8,724 nt of DNA, from positions 1 to 8,724 of the forward strand of contig CAJUJM010000105.1 in the NCBI GenBank assembly GCA_910586755.1, read 5' to 3'. The notes beneath the pieces are model-generated. The model searched no databases and was not told the origin of the DNA. It worked only from the letters and a program-made list of their open reading frames with translations. Below, piece by piece: positions 1 through 6,253 of this stretch; position 1 is the first letter of the stretch; every line of letters starts with the position of its first letter. The stretch is from an uncultured Lachnospiraceae bacterium. Its GTDB lineage: Bacteria; Bacillota; Clostridia; Lachnospirales; Lachnospiraceae. The position numbers were made by a program, and so were the translations under genes.

Positions 1-63
1 GAAGAATATATGAAGAGGTATCAGGTAGAAGATATCAACAGTCTGATTGGCGCCGTAAGATAG
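1..63 (+). CDS. pyrD: Dihydroorotate dehydrogenase, C-terminal end only (partial)
   Basis: The window opens inside a reading frame that ends at TAG 61-63. The 20 visible residues finish with the motif INSLIGAVR, which resembles the end of class 1B PyrD proteins of Firmicutes, where an I..LIGAVR tail is common. PyrD oxidises dihydroorotate to orotate, the substrate of the PyrE protein encoded 46 nt downstream, and this pairing strongly supports the call. The catalytic and FMN-binding parts lie outside the window, so the assignment rests on the tail and on context only. Confidence 0.7.
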   Translation, partial: EEYMKRYQVEDINSLIGAVR

Positions 64-109
64 CGGCAGGATCTGACCATGTATACAGAATATTCAGGAG
101 GCAGATACA

Positions 110-784
110 ATGGAAAGCTACAAACAGGAATTTATTGAATTTATGGTGGACAGCAATGTCTTGAAATTTGGCGATTTTACCTTAAAGAGCGGGCGTAAAT
201 CCCCCTTCTTCATGAATGCCGGCGGATATGTAACCGGTACTCAGCTCCGCAAGCTGGGAGAATACTATGCAAAGGCCATTCACCATAATTATGGCCTGGA
301 TTTTGACGTTCTCTTTGGTCCGGCTTACAAGGGAATCCCCTTAGCGGTAGCAACTGCTATGGCTATCAGTGAACTGTACGGAAAAGATGTAAAATACTGC
401 TCCAACCGTAAAGAGGAAAAGGATCACGGCGACACCGGCATCCTTTTAGGAAGTCCTTTAAAGGATGGCGACAGAGTGGTAATGATTGAGGATGTTACCA
501 CCTCCGGAAAATCTATTGAGGAAACCTTTCCCATCTTAAAAGCTCAGGCCAATGTGGAGATCAAGGGCCTGATAGTTTCCTTAAACCGTATGGAAAGAGG
601 AAAAGGGGACAAGAGCGCCTTAGAGGAGGTCCGGGAGTTGTACGGGTTCCCCACGGCTGCCATTGTAAACATGAAAGAGGTTACGGAGCACCTGTACAAC
701 AAAGAGTGCGGCGGCAGAGTTGTGATTGACGACGCCCTAAAAGCGGCAATTGATGCTTATTATGAGCAGTATGGGGCAAAATAA
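110..784 (+). CDS. pyrE: Orotate phosphoribosyltransferase
   Basis: PyrE joins orotate to PRPP to give OMP in the cytoplasmic UMP pathway. The 224-residue product has the hallmarks of the family: the substrate-binding segment LKSGRKSPFF (residues 25-34), the flexible catalytic loop RKEEKDHG (100-107), and the PRPP-binding signature VVMIEDVTTSGKS (123-135) with two acidic residues followed by TTSGKS. The length is typical of the longer PyrE subgroup. The start is fixed by AGGAGG at 96-101, 8 nt before ATG 110. It follows the pyrD end by 46 nt with no terminator between, so the two are probably one transcript. No pyrimidine attenuator or PyrR site is visible here; any such control would lie upstream of the window. 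Confidence 0.97.
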   Translation: MESYKQEFIEFMVDSNVLKFGDFTLKSGRKSPFFMNAGGYVTGTQLRKLGEYYAKAIHHNYGLDFDVLFGPAYKGIPLAVATAMAISELYGKDVKYCSNRKEEKDHGDTGILLGSPLKDGDRVVMIEDVTTSGKSIEETFPILKAQANVEIKGLIVSLNRMERGKGDKSALEEVRELYGFPTAAIVNMKEVTEHLYNKECGGRVVIDDALKAAIDAYYEQYGAK

Positions 785-813
785 AAATAAAGCAGCCGGA
801 AGGGAGAGACTTT

Positions 814-963
814 ATGGAGCGAGTTTATAAGACTATGCGAAACGTAGGCGCAGGAAGTATTGCTATCGGAATTATTATGGCGGTTACCGGATTGACTGTG
901 GGAATTATTGCTATTGTCAACGGGGCGCTGCTGTTAAAGCGCAAATCAGAGATTGAATTTTAA
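814..963 (+). CDS. Small hydrophobic membrane protein, 49 residues, function unknown
   Basis: A short frame runs from ATG 814 to TAA 961-963 with a good ribosome binding site (AGGGAG at 801-806, 7 nt spacing). The peptide starts with a basic, amphipathic stretch (MERVYKTMRN), continues as a glycine-rich hydrophobic segment over about residues 11-41 with several small-xxx-small spacings, and ends in a charged tail (LKRKSEIEF). The hydrophobic part is long enough for one long helix or a tight helical hairpin. It sits 29 nt after pyrE and 11 nt before the VanZ-like gene, so cotranslation with its neighbours is likely. I recall similar short proteins in Lachnospiraceae but know of no assigned function. 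It is real by signal strength and spacing; the role is unknown. Confidence 0.75.
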   Translation: MERVYKTMRNVGAGSIAIGIIMAVTGLTVGIIAIVNGALLLKRKSEIEF

Positions 964-974
964 GCGGGGCATTT

Positions 975-1466
975 ATGATTAAAAATACAACAAAGAATCA
1001 GAAGCTGGGTTGGGTACTGTTTCTTCTGTACCTGATCCTGCTGGTATATTTCCTGTTCTTTGCAGAAGAGTTTGGGCGTACAACCCGTCCTCAGGATACC
1101 TATGCCTACAATCTGGAGCCTTTTAAGGAGATCCGCCGGTTCTGGGTTCACCGGGATGTGGTGGGGATCAAAAGCTTCCTTTTAAATGTCGTGGGAAATA
1201 TTGTAGGATTTGTGCCGGCAGGTTTTTTTCTTCCTATTGTCAGCCGGAGAAGCAAAAAGTGGTACAATACCTTTTTAATCTGTTTTCTGTTCAGCCTGTC
1301 TGTGGAGACGGTTCAGCTTGTATTTAAAGTAGGAAGCTTTGATGTGGACGATATTATGCTGAATGTAACAGGAGCGGTTTTAGGCTACATTTTATATCGG
1401 ATGGTACAGATGGTAAGGAGTAGGCATCGTGTTAAGAAAGAGAGAAGTCGTACAAGAAACGCCTAA
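975..1466 (+). CDS. VanZ-like family membrane protein
   Basis: The 163-residue protein matches the VanZ-like pattern: an N-terminal membrane helix (about 11-30), the segment NVVGNIVGFVPAGFFLP (71-87) corresponding to the N.....FIPFGFLLP motif, a third helix (about 97-117) carrying SVETVQLV, and then SFDVDDIMLNVTGAVLGY (121-138), the family's F D.DDI..N..G..LGY signature. The C-terminus is very basic (RSRHRVKKERSRTR). VanZ itself gives low-level teicoplanin resistance, but most family members outside van clusters have no known role, and nothing nearby (no vanHAX) suggests glycopeptide resistance. The ribosome binding site is weak (GGGG 966-969, 5 nt before ATG 975), so translation may depend on coupling to the small gene that ends 11 nt earlier. 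Its last 38 nt overlap the next gene. Confidence 0.88.
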   Translation: MIKNTTKNQKLGWVLFLLYLILLVYFLFFAEEFGRTTRPQDTYAYNLEPFKEIRRFWVHRDVVGIKSFLLNVVGNIVGFVPAGFFLPIVSRRSKKWYNTFLICFLFSLSVETVQLVFKVGSFDVDDIMLNVTGAVLGYILYRMVQMVRSRHRVKKERSRTRNA

Positions 1467-1773
1467 AAAGGTTTCCTATATCAGGAAGCCTTTGGCAAAA
1501 CACAGTAAATGGTCCCTGGGGCTTTGCGCCGCAGGGCTGCTTTTATTTGCCGGGACACTTTATATCACTGTTTGGGAACAGGGACAAAGCGGCATGTATG
1601 CAGGCGCTCTTGGGTTTTCCAGCCTGGTATTTTCGTTTCTGGGTCTGTGGTACAGCATCTGTGCGCTTTTAGAGAAGGAAAAAAATTACATACTGGCCAG
1701 AATCAGCCTTCCGGTAAGCGGGATTCTGATCATTATCTGGCTGGTAATGATTATTATAGGATTGAGGAGCTGA
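1429..1773 (+). CDS. DUF6142-like small integral membrane protein
   Basis: Translation starts at GTG 1429, supported by AAGGAG at 1415-1420 with 8 nt spacing; both the site and the start lie inside the end of the VanZ-like gene, giving a 38-nt overlap in another frame. The 114-residue product has a basic N-terminus, a KHSKWS segment (24-29) and three predicted membrane helices at about 28-49, 56-81 and 90-112. The pattern of helix 1, a short polar loop (EQGQSG), a glycine-rich helix 2 and a third helix at the C-terminus resembles the DUF6142 family as I remember it. The function of that family is unknown. The gene ends 5 nt before the M29 peptidase start, so it is likely cotranslated with it. 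Confidence 0.72.
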   Translation: MLRKREVVQETPKKVSYIRKPLAKHSKWSLGLCAAGLLLFAGTLYITVWEQGQSGMYAGALGFSSLVFSFLGLWYSICALLEKEKNYILARISLPVSGILIIIWLVMIIIGLRS

Positions 1774-1778
1774 GAAAA

Positions 1779-3878
1779 ATGGACTACCGTGAATTGTGGA
1801 AAGAGGAAAACCAGGCGGTGCTGGAGCGCTACCAGCTTTCGATGGAACGGATCCGCCGGATCCCGGAGGAGGAGCTGACAGAAAAGGCATTGAAAGAGTA
1901 TTTTGTATCGGTTGCCGGATTTATCGGCCAGATAGGGGAGCTGACAGAAAAGATTCACACTGCCGGAGTCAAGGGGTACGTGTACTCCCGCAGCTTGCCG
2001 GAGCTGGCAGAGGACAACCGCAGGCTGTACGCAGATATTCTGCCGGAGCATTATGAGGAAAGCTATGCCAATCCTGCGTATGCAGTAAAGAAGCTGGGGG
2101 AAGAATACGGCAGGTTACTGGCATTTTTATATACGGAGATTCGGGCTCAGATTGTGTATGCTTTTGAGAGCCGTTTGTGGAACATTACCGTGTTAAATGA
2201 GACCTTTATCGAAATTTATAATTTGTTTGAAGAGGAGACTCCTAAGGCCCAGGCCATTCAGGATGTGCTTTACTGGTTTGTCAGCGACTATGCGGATCAA
2301 ACTGTGGCTTACCGGGTGAGAGAGGGCATCGATCCGTCCCTGTCCTTTGGAAGGGATATTATTATGGAAGAAGACCTTTCGGATCTGCGGTATCTTTACT
2401 GTTTTGGCGAATATATTTCGGACGCAGAATTAAAGATTGCCGGATTTTTAAACAGCCTTCCTGAGGAAACCATAGACAAGATGGCAGATACCTATACAGA
2501 AGGCTTTGAAAAGGGCTTTCAGGTTATGGGAAGGGATTTGTCCATCAAGAAAAACATTGCCATCCGCTATGAATTGGGCTATGAACGGATGATAAAAAAG
2601 GCTGTTTTGAATTTTCGGGCCATGGGCAAGGAGGCCATCCTGTTCCGGGCGGCAGTGGAAGCCATCAACCGCAATCCCAACCGGAAGCTGGGCTTTCACG
2701 GAACTTCCCCCAATCGGCAGTATGATTATGATCACCGCTATGACAGCGCCCTCTATATGGGAACGGCCTTAAAGGAGAGAAAGCTTTCGGTTATCCGCGG
2801 AACCTTGGAAGAATATAAGGATTTGGCCCGTCTGTACGCAGGCCCGGCGGTGGTAGAGACTTTTGGGGAGGAAGATTTCACCCCAATCAATAAAAAAGAA
2901 GCCTTTTCCTTAAACCGCCATCAGGAGGAAGTGACCATCGCCTACTCCAACGAATATATGGAGATTTTAGACCAGTACCAGCCGGGAGACGAGACCAGCT
3001 TTACCATTATCGCTTTCCCCAAACCGGAGATCGGAGAACATTTCCGGGAGATTTTTGAGGAAACCATCCGGATTAATACGTTGGACTATGAATTGTACCG
3101 GGACATGCAGCAGGTGATCATTGATACCCTGGACAAGGCGGAATATGTTACCGTAAAGGGAAGAGGAAAAAATTCCACAGACATCCGGGTACATCTCCAC
3201 CCCCTGGCAGATCCGGCTTCCCAGACCAACTTCGAAAACTGTGTGGCAGATGTGAATATCCCAGTGGGGGAAGTGTTTACCTCCCCTATGCTTTCCGGCA
3301 CGGAGGGAAAGCTGTTTGTGGGAAGGGTCTATATCGGGGATATCCGGTTTAAAAATCTGTGGCTCACCTTTGAAGACGGCAGGGTAAAGGATTATGGCTG
3401 TGAGAATTTTGACAGTGAGGAAGAGAACAAGGCCCTGATAAAGCAGGTGATTATGAAAAATCACGACAGTCTGCCTCTTGGGGAGTTTGCCATCGGCACC
3501 AACACCACTGCCTATGCCATGGCGGAGCGGTTTGGAATTATCCATAAGCTTCCCATTCTGATTGTGGAAAAGATGGGGCCTCATTTTGCAGTGGGAGACA
3601 CCTGTTACAGCTGGTCCGAGGACGCGCCTATGTACAATCCTGACGGCAAGGAGATGATTGCCAGGGACAATGAAATCTCGATTTTGCGGAAAACCGACGT
3701 GTCTAAGGCTTATTTTAGCTGCCACTGTGATATTACCATCCCTTACGATGAGCTGGGGGAGATTGCAGCGGTAGCCGCCAACGGCAGCCGAACCGTGATC
3801 ATTGAAGATGGCAGATTTGTTCTGGCTGGTGTGGAAAAACTGAATGAACCGTTACAAAAACAGGAAATACCCTATTGA
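1779..3878 (+). CDS. M29-type metallo-aminopeptidase with long N-terminal extension
   Basis: The start is ATG 1779, preceded by GAGGAG at 1764-1769 (9 nt) and 5 nt after the upstream stop; a longer in-frame opening from 1509 only shadows the membrane protein gene. The product is 699 residues. The C-terminal half carries the M29 (AmpS/AmpII-like) metal-site series in order: NIPVGEVFTSP with E498, LGEFAIGTN with E569, EKMGPHFAVGDTCY with H602 and nearby Y610, and HCD with H649 and D651. These match the Glu, Glu, His, His, Asp ligands of co-catalytic metal aminopeptidases. Classic M29 enzymes have about 410 residues, so roughly 300 N-terminal residues are extra: a mostly helical, acidic region with no motif I recognise. 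No signal peptide is seen, so it should act in the cytoplasm, releasing N-terminal amino acids from peptides. The family call is strong; the substrate is unknown. Confidence 0.88.
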   Translation: MDYRELWKEENQAVLERYQLSMERIRRIPEEELTEKALKEYFVSVAGFIGQIGELTEKIHTAGVKGYVYSRSLPELAEDNRRLYADILPEHYEESYANPAYAVKKLGEEYGRLLAFLYTEIRAQIVYAFESRLWNITVLNETFIEIYNLFEEETPKAQAIQDVLYWFVSDYADQTVAYRVREGIDPSLSFGRDIIMEEDLSDLRYLYCFGEYISDAELKIAGFLNSLPEETIDKMADTYTEGFEKGFQVMGRDLSIKKNIAIRYELGYERMIKKAVLNFRAMGKEAILFRAAVEAINRNPNRKLGFHGTSPNRQYDYDHRYDSALYMGTALKERKLSVIRGTLEEYKDLARLYAGPAVVETFGEEDFTPINKKEAFSLNRHQEEVTIAYSNEYMEILDQYQPGDETSFTIIAFPKPEIGEHFREIFEETIRINTLDYELYRDMQQVIIDTLDKAEYVTVKGRGKNSTDIRVHLHPLADPASQTNFENCVADVNIPVGEVFTSPMLSGTEGKLFVGRVYIGDIRFKNLWLTFEDGRVKDYGCENFDSEEENKALIKQVIMKNHDSLPLGEFAIGTNTTAYAMAERFGIIHKLPILIVEKMGPHFAVGDTCYSWSEDAPMYNPDGKEMIARDNEISILRKTDVSKAYFSCHCDITIPYDELGEIAAVAANGSRTVIIEDGRFVLAGVEKLNEPLQKQEIPY

Positions 3879-3903
3879 CTCTATTTCCAAAAACTAGTAT
3901 TAT
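3875..3903 (+). promoter_or_regulatory. Predicted sigma-A promoter of the purE operon
   Basis: TTGACT (3875-3880) is followed after exactly 17 nt by TATTAT (3898-3903), a near-consensus vegetative promoter. The -35 box includes the TGA stop of the peptidase gene. Transcription would begin near 3910, giving a leader of about 63 nt before purE, which is too short for a purine riboswitch with its expression platform. A second possible -10 (TATACT, 3901-3906) is spaced 20 nt and is less likely. It is the only convincing promoter in the gene-dense part of the window. Confidence 0.7.
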
Positions 3904-3931
3904 ACTTAATAAGTACAGTTATATTAATAAC
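3903..3931 (+). promoter_or_regulatory. AT-rich dyads at the predicted purE transcription start
   Basis: Two inverted repeats sit directly after the -10 box: TACTTAATAAGTA (3903-3915, arms TACTT/AAGTA) and GTTAT-ATTA-ATAAC (3918-3931). Their placement over the start site suits a repressor operator, but AT-rich DNA produces such dyads easily and no regulator is known for them. A single partial match to the PurR box (AAAAGCGAAC, within 3943-3952) lies further down without the inverted partner that PurR needs. Confidence 0.25.
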
Positions 3932-3973
3932 CATAACTTATAAAAAGCGAACACCAGAAAAGGAGAGTAAATC

Positions 3974-4492
3974 ATGGCAAAAGTCGGAATCGTAATGGGC
4001 AGTGACTCTGATATGCCGGTAATGGCAAAAGCGGCAGAGATTTTGGAGGAGCTGGGGGTAGAGTTTGAAATGACCGTTATCTCCGCCCACAGGGAGCCGG
4101 ATGTATTTTTCGAATATGCAAAGTCCGCAGAGGAGAGGGGCTTTCAGGTGATTATTGCAGGCGCAGGAAAAGCGGCCCATCTTCCGGGGATGTGCGCGGC
4201 TATTTTCCCCATGCCGGTTATCGGAATTCCTATGAAAACTTCTGATCTGGGCGGCGTAGATTCTTTATATTCCATCGTGCAGATGCCCTCCGGCATCCCG
4301 GTGGCTACCGTTGCCATCAACGGCGGAGCCAATGCAGGTATCCTGGCTGCCAAGATCCTGGCAACCTCCGACAAGGCATTGCTAGGCCGCCTGAAAGAGT
4401 ATTCTGAGAAGCTGAAAAACGACGTGGTAAAGAAGGCTCAGAAGCTGGATGAGATCGGCTATAAAGAGTATTTGGCACAGATGAAAAAGTAA
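3974..4492 (+). CDS. purE: 5-(carboxyamino)imidazole ribonucleotide mutase / AIR carboxylase
   Basis: PurE makes 4-carboxy-AIR in de novo purine synthesis. The 172-residue protein has GSDSD (residues 9-13), SAHREPD (37-43) with the catalytic-type H39, AGAGKAAHLPGM (62-73) with H69, and VDSLYSIVQMPSGIPVATVA (95-114). These features follow class I PurE, which uses N5-CAIR made by PurK. Three positions differ from the E. coli form as I remember it: SAHREP instead of SAHRTP, AGAGKAAH instead of AGAGGAAH, and a loop near INGGANAG that is about two residues shorter. No purK is in the window. AAGGAG at 3960-3965, 8 nt before ATG 3974, fixes the start. It is the first gene of the purine unit. Confidence 0.95.
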   Translation: MAKVGIVMGSDSDMPVMAKAAEILEELGVEFEMTVISAHREPDVFFEYAKSAEERGFQVIIAGAGKAAHLPGMCAAIFPMPVIGIPMKTSDLGGVDSLYSIVQMPSGIPVATVAINGGANAGILAAKILATSDKALLGRLKEYSEKLKNDVVKKAQKLDEIGYKEYLAQMKK

Positions 4493-4501
4493 ACCTTTAT
4501 G

Positions 4502-4519
4502 ACGCCCGCCTGGCGGCGT
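4502..4519 (+). other. Small GC-rich hairpin between purE and purM
   Basis: ACGCC (4502-4506) pairs with GGCGT (4515-4519), with a bulged C and two further pairs inside. There is no T-run after it, so it is not an intrinsic terminator; the purM ribosome binding site follows 11 nt later. It could mark an mRNA processing or stability point, or be chance. Confidence 0.3.
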
Positions 4520-4541
4520 ATATAGTAGATGGAGGAAACAT

Positions 4542-5573
4542 ATGGACTACAAAAAATCCGGAGTGGATATTGAGGCAGGATATAAATCAGTAGAATTAAT
4601 GAAAAAGTTTGTACAGGGGACTATGCGCCCTGAGGTATTAGGCGGACTGGGGGGATTTTCCGGCGCTTTTTCCATGAAATCGTTTAAAGATATGGAAGAG
4701 CCTACCTTATTGTCCGGCACCGACGGCGTGGGAACCAAGCTGAAACTGGCATTTTTAATGGACAAACATGACACAGTAGGAATTGACTGTGTGGCAATGT
4801 GCGTCAATGACGTGGCATGTGCAGGAGGCGAGCCCTTATTCTTTTTAGATTACATTGCCTGCGGCAAAAACTTTCCGGAAAAGATTGCCACCATCGTAAG
4901 CGGTGTGGCGGACGGCTGCAAGCAGTCCGGCGCAGCCTTAATCGGCGGGGAGACCGCGGAGATGCCTGGTTTTTATCCGGAAGATGAATATGATCTGGCA
5001 GGTTTTGCAGTGGGCATTGTAGATAAAAAGGATTTAATTACCGGTGAGAACCTGGCGGCAGGGGATGTGCTTATCGGCATGGCTTCCACCGGCGTTCACA
5101 GCAATGGTTTTTCCTTAGTCCGCAAAGTATTTGAGAAGGAAATGACTGCCCAGGGATTAAATACCTATTATGACCAGTTGGGAAAGACTTTGGGAGAAGC
5201 CTTGATTGCTCCCACCCGGATCTATGTACAGGCCTTAAAGAATGTAAAAGAAGCAGGAGTTACCGTAAAGGCCTGCAGCCATATTACAGGCGGCGGCTTC
5301 TACGAGAATGTTCCCCGCATGTTAAAGGACGGCGTCAGGGCTGTGATTAAAAAGGACAGCTACCCGGTTCCGCCTATTTTTAAGATGCTGGCGGAAAAAG
5401 GCGGCATTGAAGAGAAGATCATGTACAATACCTACAACATGGGAATCGGTATGGTGGTAGCAGTAGATCCGGCAGACGCAGAGACTGCTATGGAAGCCAT
5501 GAGAAAGGCCGGAGACACCCCATATGTGATCGGTTCCATTGAAGAGGGAGAAAAGGGAGTGACCTTATGCTGA
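4542..5573 (+). CDS. purM: Phosphoribosylformylglycinamidine cyclo-ligase (AIR synthetase)
   Basis: PurM closes the imidazole ring, converting FGAM to AIR with ATP; AIR is the compound that leads to the PurE substrate. The 343-residue length is typical. Recognisable segments are LLSGTDGVGTKLKL (57-70), the phosphate- and metal-binding start of the ATP site, GIDCVAMCVNDV (80-91), and IGGETAEMPGFY (134-145), the family signature. ITGGGFYENVPR further along is also characteristic. The start is ATG 4542, 6 nt after GGAGG (4531-4535). The gene is 49 nt downstream of purE and overlaps purN by 7 nt, so translation of purN is probably coupled to it. Confidence 0.97.
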   Translation: MDYKKSGVDIEAGYKSVELMKKFVQGTMRPEVLGGLGGFSGAFSMKSFKDMEEPTLLSGTDGVGTKLKLAFLMDKHDTVGIDCVAMCVNDVACAGGEPLFFLDYIACGKNFPEKIATIVSGVADGCKQSGAALIGGETAEMPGFYPEDEYDLAGFAVGIVDKKDLITGENLAAGDVLIGMASTGVHSNGFSLVRKVFEKEMTAQGLNTYYDQLGKTLGEALIAPTRIYVQALKNVKEAGVTVKACSHITGGGFYENVPRMLKDGVRAVIKKDSYPVPPIFKMLAEKGGIEEKIMYNTYNMGIGMVVAVDPADAETAMEAMRKAGDTPYVIGSIEEGEKGVTLC

Positions 5574-6166
5574 AAATCGGCGTAATGGTGTCCGGCGGCG
5601 GCACCAATCTCCAGGCCATTATAGATTCTATAAAAAGCGGCGCTATCACTAACACAGAGATTCAGGTGGTTATCAGCAACAACAAAAATGCATACGCCTT
5701 AGAGAGGGCAAGAAACGCCGGTATTGAGGCAGTGTGCTTATCCCCAAAAGATTTTCCCGATAGGGCGGCTTTTAACGAGGCATTTTTAGAAAAAGTAGAC
5801 CAGTACCATCTGGATCTGATTGTTCTGGCCGGATTTTTGGTTACCATCCCGGAAGCCATGATTCAGAAATACCGGAACCGGATTATCAATATCCATCCGT
5901 CTCTCATCCCCTCCTTCTGCGGCGTAGGATACTACGGCTTAAAGGTTCATGAGGGGGCTTTAAAGAGGGGCGTAAAAATTACCGGCGCTACCGTCCACTA
6001 TGTGGATGAAGGGGTAGATTCCGGCCCTATTATCCTCCAAAAAGCGGTGGAAGTGAAAGAGGGAGACACCCCGGAGATTTTACAGCGCCGGGTAATGGAG
6101 GAGGCAGAGTGGATCATCCTGCCCCAAGCTATCAACATGATTGCTAATAAGGAAGAACGCTTGTGA
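5567..6166 (+). CDS. purN: Phosphoribosylglycinamide formyltransferase (GAR transformylase)
   Basis: PurN transfers a formyl group from 10-formyltetrahydrofolate to GAR. The 199-residue protein has the phosphate-binding SGGGTNLQA (9-17), INIHPSLIPSF (107-117) with catalytic-type N108 and H110, and HYVDEGVDSGPII (144-156) with D151, the residues corresponding to N106, H108 and D144 of the E. coli enzyme. The segment SFCGVGYYGLKVHEG (116-130) is the clostridial variant of the active-site loop. AAGGGAG at 5553-5559 inside purM, 7 nt before ATG 5567, supports the start. The stop TGA 6164-6166 lies inside a stable RNA hairpin (6154-6232), which is unusual. The product of PurD is its substrate, and purD follows. 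Confidence 0.96.
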   Translation: MLKIGVMVSGGGTNLQAIIDSIKSGAITNTEIQVVISNNKNAYALERARNAGIEAVCLSPKDFPDRAAFNEAFLEKVDQYHLDLIVLAGFLVTIPEAMIQKYRNRIINIHPSLIPSFCGVGYYGLKVHEGALKRGVKITGATVHYVDEGVDSGPIILQKAVEVKEGDTPEILQRRVMEEAEWIILPQAINMIANKEERL

Positions 6167-6232
6167 AACGCAAGTTTCACAACTGGAATGCGTTCTGACG
6201 AACTGGCAGGTGCCGCATAGCGGCGCGTGCCG
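6154..6232 (+). other. Structured RNA element spanning the purN stop and the purN-purD gap
   Basis: Two stem-loops fill this stretch. The first has an outer stem AGAACGC (6154-6160) with GCGTTCT (6190-6196) and, directly stacked on it, a perfect 9-bp stem TTGTGAAAC (6161-6169) with GTTTCACAA (6174-6182), closed by a GCAA tetraloop of the GNRA type; 7 nt (6183-6189) bulge on the 3' side. The second pairs GGCA (6205-6208) with TGCC (6228-6231), then, past a G-G mismatch, GGTGCCGC with GCGGCGC-type pairing (one U-G wobble) around an ATA loop (6217-6219). No T-run follows, so it is not a terminator. The purD ribosome binding site (6239-6245) remains free. It could be an interspersed palindromic repeat, an mRNA-stabilising structure or a regulatory RNA; the structure is clear, the role is not. 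Confidence 0.65.
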
Positions 6233-6253
6233 ATACCATAAGGAGTAGACATT

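Noticed and set aside
1509..1778. In-frame extension of the M29 peptidase to an upstream ATG at 1509
   Set aside because: It would lie wholly inside the DUF6142-like gene in another frame, its translation has no family features and no ribosome binding site, and ATG 1779 has a good GAGGAG site and tight spacing to the previous stop.
2967..3725. 252-codon open frame on the - strand opposite the M29 peptidase
   Set aside because: It is antisense to a gene with clear metal-site motifs, has no recognisable domain, and is explained by codon bias of the real gene.
3943..3955. PurR-box-like sequence AAAAGCGAACACC before purE
   Set aside because: It matches the consensus only partly and there is no inverted second box at the required distance, so PurR control cannot be claimed.
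3904..3973. Purine riboswitch in the purE leader
   Set aside because: The leader is only about 63 nt, and the conserved three-way junction with its kissing loops is not seen.
4502..4519. Terminator or attenuator between purE and purM
   Set aside because: The hairpin is short and lacks a T-run, so termination is not supported; it is kept only as a small structure.
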